From Capsicum annuum (taxonomy: Eukaryota > Streptophyta > Magnoliopsida > Solanales > Solanaceae), in assembly GCF_002878395.1 (NCBI RefSeq), contig NC_061120.1, forward strand, positions 112,657,601 through 112,721,600: a stretch of DNA of 64,000 nucleotides, read 5' to 3'. A program made the position numbers and the translations under genes. The notes below the pieces were generated by a model. The model was not told the origin of the DNA, searched no databases, and saw only the letters and a list, made by a program, of their open reading frames with translations. This document shows, one piece after another, positions 22,627 to 34,909 of the stretch (its first letter is position 1; each line of letters starts with the position of its first letter).

Positions 22627-23090
22627 TGCTTACATTTAAAGGATGGTCACAGGAAGAATAATGGTTATGACTTTCATAACAATTTATTCATCAAAATCGA
22701 ACAGAAAAACAAAACTCTCTTAACAACAGTATCATCAAGGTGCAAACCAGAATCATATAATAAGGTATATAAAAGAACACAATCCATCTTTGGGGTAAAC
22801 ACCTCCAAGTAAATATATGATGAGTCAATAGAAGACTTCTACCATATGATATGCTAAAAAATTTCATCACATCTAGTGGGCCATAAGAATCAAAATATAT
22901 AAAGTGTCAATCATTAAAATCAGAAAACGTTGTCTTTGGAAGCATTAAAGGCATGACATAGACATTTCAACAAAAAAATTAAAATTGAAGTTATCATGTC
23001 CCATCCCGACTACTTCCATACATAAAAACAACAATCAAGAATGATTCCTGAAGAGATTAAGATCAACAAGATTCTCTGTTAATTATCAAT
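22627..23090. other. Non-coding flank
   Basis: Probable continuation of the RING-gene intron beyond the copia insertion. I could not identify further exons of that gene here. Confidence 0.4.
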
Positions 23091-24835
23091 GGGGCTCCTC
23101 ATGGCTCATTTCCTGCTTATAGAGGAATAAGGCAAGATGATCCCCTCTCTCCGTTCCACTTTATTCTTGTTATGGAAGGAATTAGTAAAATGTTCTCTAA
23201 AGTTATTCATCTCAGCTGGATCAAAGGTTTTGTAGCAGACCACAGAGGACCGAATAGTCTGAACATCACTGACATTTCATGTTCATATGATACATTAATT
23301 TCTTTTGAAGCTGAAGAGCAACGAGTTTATTTTCTCAGAATGATTACTGGTCGTTCTCAGAATGATTACTGCTCTGAATATTAATTTCTCAAAGAGCTTC
23401 TTGTTCCCTCTAGACATTATTCCCAACATTCAATAACTGGTCAATATCTTATATTACAATATTGGCAGCGTTCCCATTAAATATCTGGGATTTCCTTGGG
23501 AGAAAATACAAGTCTATTTCTATTTGCGACCGCATTCTAAAGGTGGAAGGAGGACTTTCAAATCCAAGATGTCAATATCTTTTCTTGGGCAGTAGATCTA
23601 TTGGCCTCAATTGTGTACTCGATACACTACTTACATTCACTATCTCCAGTTTCCCGCCCCCACTTTGGTCGTTGACAGACTGAACAAGCTGAGAAGAAAT
23701 TTTTTTTGGCAAGGGAACAAACAGGACAAGGTTAGTCTGGTAAATGGAGTGGCAAATAAGAGAGAATGGTGCAGGAGTAAAAGATTTGAAAACATACAAT
23801 GGAAGTCCTATTATATAACGGTTGTGAAGATCACATAAAGATGACAATGCCCTATAGAGAAGAGTTGTGAAAGATAAATATTCTTACTCTTTACTAGAGT
23901 CCCTAGATAACAAAAACTCAAAACTCTCCGCATGACACAGTTTGCTGGAAATTCATTAGATCCTTCTGGGGGAATTCGTTTCTAAGACCAGATCACTTTT
24001 GGGAGATGATGAACAGATTAGACTTAGGGAAGACCATCTGGGGACTTCCCCTCTAGTGGATCAATTACCAGATCTGTACACTATTACGTCTCAGCAATAT
24101 GCTACTGCTGATGACATTAAATTGGAACTTCATCTTTAGAATACATTGTTATGATTTGAGAGATAGAGATACATGTCATTCGTTGTGACTTTTGAACTGA
24201 ACAGCATGTCTAGAGATCTGAACAAGTCTGATTCCCAGAGTGGTTGGGACATTCCAAAGGCTTGTTGTCAGCCAATCTAGCAATAAGTGGCTTACAACTC
24301 CGGACACAAGCTCAAATCCATGGAAGAAAATTTGGAGCAACAGGCTCCATCCAAGGCGAATTGCTTTATTTTGCGTGTAGCTAATAATGCTTGCCTCCAC
24401 CAATCAAACTCTAGAGGAGAGTTCTATTATGCAGTAGATGCTCTGTATGTGAGGAGCAATCACAGGATTCGAATAATCTATTTTTACACTGTTTGATACA
24501 GTTACTTCTCAAACCTGGAGTTATTTTCTGAACATCCTGGGAATAATTTGTCAATGCATAACTCAACGGTAAAGTTTCTAGAAGTGTTGGAGTAGAAGAG
24601 ATCTCAACACAAATGCAAGTTACATTTGTAACACTATTCCACAGGTTGTATGGTGGATGGTCTGGATAGAAAGGAACTCCAAAAATTTTTGCAAGAGAAT
24701 GTAAATGGCATTATTGACACGGTCAAGGAGTAAACATGAATGGTAACTATGTTTTGATGCATTAACTTGTGCTTCTTTGATATCAATAAAGATTGATCCT
24801 TGTTCATAAAATATCTGACTAAAGAATGACAATCC
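23091..24835 (+). mobile_element. L1-type LINE fragment, RT and C-terminal region
   Basis: Reading with frame changes gives the plant L1 RT motif series: INGAPHG near 23090, AYRGIRQDDPLS, then MEGISKMFSKVIHLSWIKGF (23172 onward). The FADD-like block is disturbed (SCSYDTLISFEAEEQ). Later, VVDRLNKLRRNFFWQGNKQ at 23670-23730 and SKANCFILRVANNACLHQSN near 24350 belong to the C-terminal zf-RVT region. No ORF1 or endonuclease precedes it, so it is 5'-truncated. A small direct repeat of TTCTCAGAATGATTACTG lies at 23334-23372. No poly(A) tail seen. Confidence 0.75.
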
Positions 24836-26055
24836 AAATCAGCTTTAAGGAATGTAGCAAATGTTCACATTAGCAATTTTGCTACTCTCGGGTAAAGAGG
24901 TAAGGCTGGCATTTTCTTAAGGGTTGAGGAAAATAGCAATCTACATAAGCAAGACAATGAAAAAATACTCACCATATTTAACTAACGTTGTACTTCACTC
25001 TAATAAAATTACAAGTGCAAGTTATTTATATCAAGAATACAAGAAAACTTGGAGATTGCAAGTTTCTTTGAGAACAAATATTTGGACTCAAAACTTTTTT
25101 GGGGTAGTAGAGGACGTTCCAATAAAACCTAATATTTCTGTTTCTCACAACACAAAAGTAACAACCAACAACCCTGTAGTTAAACAAGTGATAACTTAAA
25201 CTATTCTTTATCCTTGATAAAGCAAGTGACAAGTAGCTATTCATTTTAGCGACAACCATTCAAACAAAATATGTCATATGCTCCAATGATCTAAAAAGTT
25301 GATCATAGCAGCACACAAGAAGCATAAGAAACTACATTTTCAGCTTAAGCTACTTGCACTTCAAATGGATAACATGCAAATCGTCTACATTTTCAACCAT
25401 CTCCTCTATTTATCTTCATCATTGGATAATATCCTCTTATCAAGACAGAGTAGCCATCATGCACCATTGCAAGCAGCTCAATCTTCTCCATGACAAAAAT
25501 TCTACAGTTTAGACATCACGAAAGCTGTAATGCTCACTTGTATAGCACTTGACACCCAAACAAAAATTCATGATAAAAAAGAAGCTCATTGTATGGCTAA
25601 ATAATTATACATCTGAGAAGCGCACACATGCAATATCTTTTATTTCAGTGTTTTTTATTTCCTATTTTTGCCCTAAAATCATCTCTATACATAGACTTCC
25701 CCTTCATTTAAGCCTTCTCTATATCTCCACCTAATTAACATTTCTCGCGTAAGAATTTGGTCTGCTAGTATTAGCTAATTAATTCTTCCTGAAAAGGACT
25801 CATGATCATGAAATGAGAACATTTGAACCTCAATGAAATTCTCCCCGGCACGATTACCAATGTCTTTTCTCTCTCCTACTTTCTAGGAGTGAAGAAGTCT
25901 ACTTTTTTGATAACTCCCACTGGAAACTGAACCTCTCTTTGAAAGCCAATAATCATCAGCCACTGTGATGTATTGCACATACCTCAATCCTTGGGATAGA
26001 GAAAAATAGAATTTTCTTCAATGCAGGTTTCAAGTCCTTTGATATCAACAGATAG
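24836..26055. other. Non-coding stretch
   Basis: No supported gene. A short minus-strand phrase around 25905-25990 could pass for an exon (a Ser/Gly-rich reading), but its borders and family are not clear. Confidence 0.4.
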
Positions 26056-26100
26056 AATACGAGCAAGTTAGAGTGGTACGAATGGGCTAAAAGGAGTCGT

Positions 26101-27440
26101 AAGATGATCCGAAGATCAGTTATGAGCAAGAAGTGTATGGAATGGATCTACTTCTATCTGAAAGAGGTGTCAAAGGAACAAGAAAAGGAGATTAGGAGAT
26201 GGAAATTTTCAGAGCGAGATGCAGAGCTTTTCTGTACAAGAAAGCATAATGAATATGGGAAATTTATAATCATAATAACTCTAAATAGTGGGGAAAGGTT
26301 AGGCTTAATCATCCTAGAACTTGCATTAAATGCAGGGTGGTTGGACATTACATTTAAGATCGAAAGGTTTATTAAAAGCCAGAGAAGAGTGGAAGAAACA
26401 TCTCTCTCAAGGGTGACAGGGGTTGAATACCCTTATGCAGAGGTTGTGCAAAAGAGTAGATGGGGGATCAGGAATTTAAGAAGGGATGAGATTAACAGTA
26501 GTACAGGAAATATAATAGTAGTATAGTAAATATACAGATTAAAGAGCCGATGAATATCCAGGAGGAAGAACTCCTTATGAGATGCCTCATAAGACATTGC
26601 AGTGAAGAGGAGATGGAGAAACCAATGTATATTAGAAAGTGGTCCTCAACATATTGGAAAAAAGTCTTTGGAGTTAACATCTATGAGTTGAACAATGGAC
26701 TATTCCTTTTTGAGTTCCCCAATAGATACATGGTTGAACTAACCATCCAAGGGAATTAGAAGTAGAAAGAGAGCAGATTTCAACTTGATTGGTGGATCCC
26801 TACAATAGGATGCATCCCCGTACCTAGTCCTACGAGAGAAACATGGATTAGAGAAGTAGGGATTCCCCCACATTTGTTGTCTAAGAAGACTTTTCAAGAA
26901 ATAGGGGAACAGTGTAGAGGATGGATCACGACAGAAAAAGAAACAAAACTTAAATATCACATAAAGTTAGCGAGAATCCTGGTGAAGAATGATGGAAGAA
27001 GCCTGCCGAGGGAAGTGACTATTTCAAGTGGCGAGATCAAATATTACATTCCAATATGGGCAGAGTGCAAACCAAGGTTCAAACTGATACCAGAAAATAG
27101 TATTGATGTCGCAGGATAAGATGAAACCTTTTATCCAGCAAAAGGTTTTACCCAATGGTCAATCTGCAACAAAGTACCAAAATCCCACCAATTTAGAGAT
27201 TTTAGTACAAGAAAATATATATTCTGAGGAAATAGCTGGGAAGTCAATTTGGACGGAAACACGTGAGAGACACGTGAATTTAAATGAGAAAGTTGAATTG
27301 GGCCTTGCCCAAAAGAGAAAATAGATTTTAAAAAGGCCAGGATTATGCATCTCAAGTCATTTTTAATGACTTTCAAAGAGTAAAGTCTGGCTATCTAGAG
27401 GCCTAGAAAGAGCAGTCCCTTGCCAGTGACTTAGAGAAGG
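26101..27440 (+). pseudogene. LINE ORF1, DUF4283-type RNA-binding protein
   Basis: Open in pieces: 26104-26526 (MEWIYFYLKEVSKEQEKEI; NSGERLGLIILELALNAGWL), 26550-26759 (WKKVFGVNIYELNNGLFLFE; PNRYMVELTIQGN) and 26874-27119 (LLSKKTFQEIGEQCRGWI). The NG-x-FLFEF-x-N block and the following WIRVxGIPPHLLS are the DUF4283 signature of plant LINE ORF1 proteins. Such proteins bind element RNA. Two stops separate the pieces. Confidence 0.75.
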
Positions 27441-27878
27441 TAAATAGGGATATGACGATAACTGCAGGAAAAGAACACACTTGTGTAGATAGGAGAGGGG
27501 ATTACAAAAGTGCAAAAATAGGGGAGAAGGGACTAGTATTACAAAGCCTAAAAACAGATATTGTTAACTGGGAAGTAGAGAAAGTTGAGCTAATTTTGAT
27601 GCAACAACAACAAAATTCCACCTGAGTGCAACAGAATTTGATTCAATTGGGGAAATTTTGTGGAATTAATTTCCATGGACATGAAAAGGAGGCAACAAAA
27701 TTACTTATCCAGATAGATAAAAAGTTGCAGACAAGTTAGGAGAAGGGAGTAGCAGGATTTTGTAATAAAAAAAACAGAATCAAGGGTGCACAAGAGCTAA
27801 AAAGTCTTGTTTCTTTCAATGTAAAGTTCAAAAGATGAGTGAGTAGGAATAAGGGAAAAACACAAATTTAAATGCATG

Positions 27879-28580
27879 ATGAAGTTGAAACTTGTGTCAT
27901 GAAATGTTAGGGGATTGAACAATAGGGAGAAAATAAGGATAGTCATCAGTTTAGTTTATGGGTGGAAGGCAGCATTGTTTGTCTTCAAGAAACAAAGCTT
28001 GAGGGTAATATTATAGTAATGGCAAATCAAGTTTGTGAAGCCAAATGGATCAAACATGCTTGTCTGGAAGCCAGTGGAATAAGAGGAGAAATTATGCTAA
28101 TGTGGTATAAGGGCATTGAAGGGGAAGGTCCTGGAAATAGGAACTTACACTAATATTTGCAAGTTTGAGTCCTAAACTCAGAACTTAACTTGCACATAAC
28201 AGGAGTGTATGCTCCAAATTATAACAAGGAGATGAGGCTAGTGTGGGAAGAACTAGGTTCTGTGAGGCGTCTTATGAAAGGGCCTTGGGCATGTGTGGAG
28301 ATTTAAATGTTGCTAGGTACATTACTGAAAAGAAAAATTATAACAGAAGAATAAGGGGCATGGGGGAGTGTTCTGATTTCTCAGAAGACATGAGATTGAT
28401 TGATTTGATAATAGAAGATGCTACATACAATTGGTTTACAGGCGATCAACATAGAGCAGCTTCTAGGATTGATAGAATTCTGATCTCAAAATAATGGGAC
28501 AAGAATTTCAATAATTTGAAATAGATTCCCCTTCAACAACTGAGTTCTGACCATATCCCAATAGCTTTGATTGGTGGTTG
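27879..28580 (+). pseudogene. LINE ORF2 endonuclease domain (APE type)
   Basis: Starts at ATG 27879 with KLKLVS, then a TGA where the conserved SWNVRGLN has Trp, then NVRGLNN. Active-site blocks are visible after frame changes: VCLQETKLEG (27982), CGDLNVARY (28294), RIDRILIS (28469) and LSSDHIPIAL (about 28545). These are the E, D/N and SDH motifs of the endonuclease that nicks the target DNA. Interrupted, not functional. Confidence 0.8.
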
Positions 28581-30920
28581 CTGGGATTAAAACAAATGTT
28601 ATTTTAGGATGAAAAATTGGTGGCTACAAACAGAGGGCTTTGTTGATAGAGCCGAAGAGTGGTGGACTTCTTTTAGCTTCGCAGAAAGACCTGATTATGT
28701 GTTGGCATGCAAACTTAAAGCATTGAAACACAATCTTAAGAAATAAAGAAAAATAGGAAGGCGGGAACCTAGATTTGCCGAGAAAGAAATTATTAGAGTA
28801 GGTGGCAGAACTAGAGGGGGAAACAGGGTGCTCACAGAGGAAGAAACAATAAAAAGAGTTACAGTATTATTAGAATATGAGGAGTTGATCAAGAAAGATG
28901 AAATACCTTGGAGACAAAGATCAAGAGTTCTATGGCTTAAAAAGGAAAGACAAGAATACCAAGTTCTTCCACAAGATAGCAAATTCACACAAAAGGTATA
29001 ATAATATTGATCAACCGATGATACAAGGAGAAGTTTCTCAAGATCCAAACGGAATACTATAAGAAGTTGTATACAGCATCCATCCAATGGAGACCTTTTT
29101 ATCAAAATGTTGCGTGTCCAGCTATAACTGGAGAGGAGAAAATAGCCCTTCAAGGAAGATTTGAGGAGACTGAAGTACTAAATTTCCTAAAGTTATGTGC
29201 AGCTGACAAGGCTCCTGGACCAGATGGATACATAATGGGTTTCTTCATCAAATGTTAGGATGTAGTGAAGCAGGACATAATGGACACATTTTAGAACTTC
29301 TCTGATCAAGAAGTGTTTAGAAGAGCTTTAATATTACTTTCATTTCACTCTTTTCTAAAAAGAAAAGAGCAAAGATGTTGAGGGACTTCAAACCATAGAC
29401 CAATAAATCTCAAAGGTAGCATATACAGACTTTTATCTAAAGCACTCACAGAGAGACTGAAGGGTATGATAGAAAAATTGGTGGATTCACAACAATGGTC
29501 TTTATAAAAGAGAGACAAATCATGGGTGCGGTTTTGATTGCTAATGAAATAGTAGACTCCAAAACCAAATAGACAAAATCGAGCATTCTTTACAAGTTGG
29601 ACATTGAAAAAACATATGATCATGTTAACGGGAAGAATCTAATGAAGATTATAAAGTTGAGATTTGGATAGAAATAGAGGAACTGGATTTTGTATTGTAT
29701 CTCAACAATTAATTTTCTGTTCTTATCAATGGGTCTCCTGCTAGTTTTTCAAAACTAAAAGAGGACCCAGACAGGCCGATCCTCTCACCTTTCTTATTCT
29801 TAATCACTATGGAGGATTTAAATAGTATGGTCAAGACAGCTAATACTAAAGGATGGTTGAAAGGTTTTGATGTATCCAGAGAGGGGGTAGAAATCTTGGA
29901 GGTGAGTCACCTTCAATATGTAGACGATACACTGATTTTTTTATGGAGCTAATGAAGATCAATTGAGATACTTAACGGTAATCCTGGTCTTGTTTAAAGG
30001 GGTGTCTGGTCTACACATTAATTGGAGTAAGAGTTTTATGTATCCAATTAATGAAGTCAACAATATGGTCGACCTAGCATCAATACTTGGGGATGGACTT
30101 GGTACTTTGCCAACAACTTACCTGGGCATGCCTTTAGGAGCAAATCCAAGTCGATTAAAATTTGGAATAATGTGATAAAGATAGATAGAGAGGTAGGAAT
30201 TTCTCAAATGAACTGCACACCTTATTGGATGGCATCTTTCTTTGTTTTGTTCCTTTCTCGGTAAGCTTGGGAGTTTCCTGATGTAATTTGGGCTCGACTC
30301 TTGTAGGATGAACCTTCTAGGTGTTTCGATGCTTGATTCTCCAATAGGATTGAATCTAAGATGAATGCTTCGTGTGTGAGAAGAAATTGGCCAGATGGAA
30401 AACACAATATCTATCTCTGGGAGATAGGCTAACACTTATTAACTCAGTTCTTAATGCTATGCCAGCATACATGATGTCATTATTTCCCATTTCGGTGGAG
30501 GTTATTAAAAGTTTGGATAACATAAGGACAAAATTCTTATGGCAAGGAAACAAAGAGAAGAAAGGCTTTCACCTGGTAAAATGAAAATCAGTAGCAACCG
30601 AGAAAAAGAATGGGGGAATAGGAATTAAGAATGTGAAGTATCAAAGCAAAGCACTCAAAATAAAATAGTTATGGAAATACTTAAATGAAGACTAGCCACT
30701 TTGGAGAAGAGTGATAGGTGTTAAATATGAAGTGGAAAACAATTGGATGACCAAGGAAATGACTACACCATACATGGTCAGCTTATGGAGATCCATAAGT
30801 ACTCTATGAGAGAAAGTCAAACTCAACTCCAAGTAAATATAGGAAATGGGAATAAGACCAAACTTTGGAATGAAGAGTGGCATGAGAAATGGAACCTGTA
30901 AATCCTTTTTCTTGACATAT
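28581..30920 (+). pseudogene. LINE ORF2 reverse transcriptase and connection
   Basis: RT blocks in order: ADKAPGPDGYIMGFFIK near 29203, RPINLKGSIYRLLSKAL near 29398, RGPRQADPLSPFLFLITMED near 29763 (Gly of RQGDP changed to Ala), LQYVDDTLIF near 29912 (catalytic DD kept), then LPTTYLGMPLGANPS near 30107 and LARWKTQYLSLGDRLTLINS from 30386. Then IRTKFLWQGNKEKKGFHLVK ends the conserved part. At least six frame breaks. Confidence 0.8.
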
Positions 30921-31339
30921 ATAACTTAGTTCTTTTTCAACAAAGAGCTATTACAGAACTTTGGACAACACGGGATTGGAATTTCAACTACAAGATACGA
31001 CCTAAACCTAATGACTGGCAAGTAATGAGGGCTGGGAAGTAATGAGGGTGGCAAAATTTCTTAACACGGTTGGTATCAAAAATTTGAGATTACAAAACAA
31101 AAGTCTTCTTTCAAAATAGTTATGGAGGTTTACTACTGAGACACATGCTTTGTGGAAGAAGGTGATAGTAAATATGGTATGGAAGGGAATTGGTGCTCCA
31201 ACTCAGTGAACAACACCTACGGTGTCTCAGTGTAGAGAACCATTAGGAATCTATGGCTTGACCTGACCAGAAACATTGCTTACAAGGTGGTAACTGGCAA
31301 GGAGAATTAGATTGGAAATTTGTACTCGACTTAATCATG

Positions 31340-31600
31340 TTCTTCAAAAAAAAAAATATAAATTATAAAATAAAACCAAAAAAGAAAAAAAAGAGAAAGA
31401 AGTAAAAATAAAAAAAAATAAAACTAGAAAAAAGGAGACTAAAAAGGAAAAGAAAAAAAGAAAAAAGAAAGAGAAGCAAAGGGTAGAAATAGAAGACAGA
31501 AAAAAAAAACTAGAGGCTATATATAGAAAAGATAAAAAAAAAACTAAAAAGAAAAAACTTCAAAAAAAAAATGGGAAAAAAGTCAAATTGATATGATATA
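31340..31600 (+). repeat. A/G-rich purine tract
   Basis: About 260 bp that is almost purely A and G on the plus strand. It begins at the likely poly(A) end of the LINE and then diversifies into AAAAGAAAAAAAGAGAAAG-type sequence. Confidence 0.75.
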
Positions 31601-31639
31601 AAAGTTTTAAGTTTTTGATTTTAGGAGATAAGTGGGTTG

Positions 31640-31786
31640 GAACCATTTTTACCCAATCCATATTTGACCAAATCTATATTTACCCATATTTATATGGATG
31701 GATTGCAATCCAAACCATTTTTGTTCGATCCATATTTAACCCATCCAAATCCAATTCAATCCGCCCATTTACCTCCCCTACATACC
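31640..31786. repeat. hAT-like terminal sequence with ATCCATATTT repeats
   Basis: Repeats of CCAATCCATATTTGACC type lead to CCGCCCATTTACCTCCCCTA. The reverse complement of that end begins TAGGGGAGGTAAATGGGCGG, like the ends of plant hAT elements (TAGGGGTGTCAAATGGGC, from memory). The partner end was not found. Confidence 0.35.
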
Positions 31787-31929
31787 AGTTTAATAGCGAA
31801 AGATTATTTGTTTAAACGGCGTTAAGTGAAAAGTGTCAGGGAATTGATTTTGTTTGTATGTCGATTAAATTTACCTCTGTTTCCCTCACTCAAATCTACC
31901 AAACAAGTCGGTTAAAATATGGGGAAAAA

Positions 31930-32770
31930 CATGGGCTGGCCATTTAAAAAAATGTCCCACATTTGAAAATATGGATAACTGTAGTCAATTGCCTCAATTT
32001 AATTCTCTTTTTTAGCTATTTGGCCCAATTGGGTGCATGCAGTCTCGATACTCAATTGATACATTTTTATACCACATTGATACACTTTTATACTATATTG
32101 ATACACTTTTTAAAAAGGAGAAAGGAAATTCCATGCAAGCACATGTAGTCCCTATACCCATTGATACTCTTTTATACCACATTAATAAACTTTTATTCTA
32201 CATTAATACACTTGCAGTGTCTATATACTCAATTCATTCTCTTTTATACTAGATTGATACATTTTTATAATGCATGTAGAAATTATATAGAGTCATATAA
32301 AATATGTATCTAAATAATAATTGTAGTTAAAAATTATATAGAATCTGTATAAAATGCTATAATTATTATATAGAATATGTATATATATAGAAACTGTATC
32401 ATTATTATATATAAATATATATCTTTAATAATTGTATTATATTAAAAGTATATGATATTGTATTTTATTGTAGAAATAAGTTAAACTAAACAAAACAAAT
32501 AGTATGTTATTTTAATAATGTTGGTGAATGCAAAATAATCTTTAAAAAAAATAATTACTCGATTATTTAAAAAGAATAAAAAAGAGTAGAATCTTTAAAA
32601 ACTAAAAGGAGCCAAAAAAAGCAGCAACAAAAATTTAAAAAAAGAAAAGAAAAAGGAAGGCAAGAACGTGACCTACAAAAATGAAACCAATGAATATTTA
32701 AATATTGTCCATCAAAAGAAGGCTAGAAATTGGGGTATCTATTTTTTGGCCATTCGGTTGGAATTACTTT
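31930..32770. repeat. Dispersed AT-rich repeat, copy A
   Basis: Contains a run of TTGATACACTTTTATACCACA-like units of about 20-21 bp at 32055-32260, followed by TATAGAATATGTAT-type repeats and a terminal GGCCATTCGG. The same series of landmarks recurs at 46080-46680, which suggests a shared repeat family. Confidence 0.5.
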
Positions 32771-33120
32771 CTACTGAATGCCTATTTATCGGGTTTTTAA
32801 ATTTAAGTGCTAATTTTGTAAAATTATTTTAGTTTTTGGTGTTATTTTTGTCCTTTTCCTTTTAAAATATTGAGATCCAACTTTGTTCGCACTTCGTATG
32901 GTTGTCCACAATTGAAGAATGTGATCAAAACACCATTTGTAGGATTATTAAATATTATTTTATGAATAAAAAGGGCTAGTATACACATTTATGTAGTGTT
33001 GATAATATTAAAATATTATTTTAATTATTTTAAATTAAGATGTTTTGTTTAAGCATATTAAATTATATTGCTTTTTAAAAATTTAACTATCATATTATTT
33101 TTTAATGAAATATCTGTCAG

Positions 33121-33640
33121 CTCGCTCTCCGTCTAATCAAATTTATATGACTAAAAATAGTCATGCAATTAGCTTTTATATATTTATTTTTATATATTAT
33201 TCATAATTTAAAAAGATTAAATTGTTAATATTCCTGCTCCTCCTCCCTTCCCCTACTATCTCTAATTAAATTTATATGAATAAAAATAATTATGTAATTA
33301 AGCATAAAAATAAATAAATTATATTTATATTTTTAATTATATAGTTCACAATTTAAAGATATTAGATTATTAATATTTCTCCCTTCCCCTCTAATGATAT
33401 TTATAGGAGTGAAAACAATCTTGTAATTTTTATTTTTTTTTTAAATAAGCGTCATACTTTTCTTTAATATTGTTCACAATTTAATAATATTTTATTATTG
33501 ATACTCCTCCCTCCACCTCTAATTAAATTTATATGAGTAAAAATAATCATGTAATTAAAAAAACAATTTTATTTCATATTTTTCTTTATTATATTATTTA
33601 CTATTTAAAGATATTACATTGTTAATCTTGATTTTTATTT
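33121..33640. repeat. 129-bp tandem repeat, four copies
   Basis: The anchor ATTTATATGA (ATTTATAGGA in the third unit) occurs at 33141, 33270, 33399 and 33527, giving periods of 129, 129 and 128 bp. Each unit has a C-rich CTCCCTTCCCC-like part, a GTAATTA part and ATTCACAATTTAAAGATATT. A shorter duplication (ATTACATTGTTAATCTTG, twice) follows at about 33614 and 33650. No coding content. Confidence 0.8.
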
Positions 33641-33919
33641 AAGTTATATTACATTGTTAATCTTGATTTTTATTAACTTATCAACTGTTTAATATAATTA
33701 TCAAGTGATCATCTAATCATAACTATTCTAAAAATGAAAAGTCATAGTGAAAGTTGAATTATTATATTATCCCTACCCTAAATTTAAATATAATGAGTTA
33801 ACTAATAGAGTATTAAAAAGTAATAATTTAATTACCTATCAAAATATAATAATAATTACAATGGCCAATGAGAATTGAAACGTAAACAAGTAATTCTATC
33901 TTCTTTCTTCTAATTAAAA

Positions 33920-34909
33920 GTGGGATCACTTGTCTTAAGTGAAAAGTTAATTATAAAAATGTTCCCACAAGGATTTTATGAATGGAACGTGTTACCATTT
34001 GGATATAAAAATGCACCAGGTAGATATCAACATTTTATGGATAGTTATTTTCAACAATTACCTAATTGTATAGTATACATAGATGATATATTATTATATA
34101 CAAAAACCAAAGAAGAACACTTAAAATTATTAGAACAGTTCACAGATATAATAGAAAAATCAGGAATAAGCCTAAGCAAAAAGAAAGCTGAAATTATGAA
34201 AAACCAGATAGAATTTTTAGGAATACAAATAGATAAAAGTGGAGTAAAAATGCAACAACATATAGTACAAAAAATAATAAATTCGAAAGAGGAATTAGAT
34301 ACAAAAAAGAAATTACAATCATTTTTAGGATTAGTAAACCAAGTAAGAGAATATATTCCAAAATTAGCAGAAACCTTAAAACCACTGCAGAAAAAATTAA
34401 AAAAGGATATAGAATATAATTATGATGAAAAAGATAAAAAACAAGTTCAAAAAATAAAATTACTTTGTAGAGAATTACCTAAATTACAATTTCCAGACGA
34501 AAATAAAAAATTTATATATATAGTAGAAGCAGATGCAAGTGAATATAGTTACGGAGGAGTACTTAAATATCGATATGAAGCAGAAAAAATAGAACATCAT
34601 TGTAGATACTACTCAGGTACGTTCAACGAAACAGAAATAAAATGGGAAATAAATAGAAAAGAGTTATGTTCATTATATAAGTGTTTATTATCATTTGAGC
34701 CATATATTGTATATAACAAATTTATTGTACGAACAGATAATACACAGGTACGTTGGTGGCTAACAAAGAAAATACAAAATTCAGTTACAACAAAAGAGAT
34801 TCGAAGACTAGTTTTAAATATATTAAATTTCACATTTACAATTGAAGTTATCAGTACTAACAAAAATGTTATTGCAGATTACATATCAAGACAAAGCTAC
34901 ACAGACTAA
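33920..34909 (+). CDS. EPRV reverse transcriptase (partial) and RNase H
   Basis: 329 codons without a stop. The first dozen residues are probably flanking sequence. From FPQGFYEWNVLPFGYKNAPG it follows the caulimovirid RT palm, with the catalytic YIDD in CIVYIDDILLYT (residues about 52-63), then FLGIQIDKSG and the connection (FLGLVNQVREYIPKLAETLK). RNase H follows with all four acidic residues in place: VEADAS, NRKEL, VRTDN and NVIADY. It would copy pregenomic RNA into DNA in the cytoplasm. The fingers and everything upstream are absent, so it cannot act alone. The last 68 bases overlap the next frame. Confidence 0.85.
   Translation: MGSLVLSEKLIIKMFPQGFYEWNVLPFGYKNAPGRYQHFMDSYFQQLPNCIVYIDDILLYTKTKEEHLKLLEQFTDIIEKSGISLSKKKAEIMKNQIEFLGIQIDKSGVKMQQHIVQKIINSKEELDTKKKLQSFLGLVNQVREYIPKLAETLKPLQKKLKKDIEYNYDEKDKKQVQKIKLLCRELPKLQFPDENKKFIYIVEADASEYSYGGVLKYRYEAEKIEHHCRYYSGTFNETEIKWEINRKELCSLYKCLLSFEPYIVYNKFIVRTDNTQVRWWLTKKIQNSVTTKEIRRLVLNILNFTFTIEVISTNKNVIADYISRQSYTD

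Larger units (their letters stand above)
26056..31350 (+). mobile_element. L1-type LINE, near full length, defective
   Basis: Contains in order an ORF1 with a DUF4283-like domain, an APE-type endonuclease, reverse transcriptase and a C-terminal region, then a poly(A)-like run at about 31348. This is the organisation of plant L1 elements (established knowledge). All reading frames contain stops and shifts. The 5' border is not defined, and I could not see a target duplication. Confidence 0.8.

Noticed and set aside
25905..25990. Possible 5' exon of the RING-like gene (minus strand)
   Set aside because: The reading is short, with unclear splice borders and no recognisable family motif.
28695..29153. 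152-aa minus-strand frame
   Set aside because: Antisense to the LINE ORF2 linker. No matching features.
33121..33640. CRISPR-like array
   Set aside because: Whole units repeat, with no unique spacers of uniform length, in a plant nuclear context. Ordinary minisatellite.
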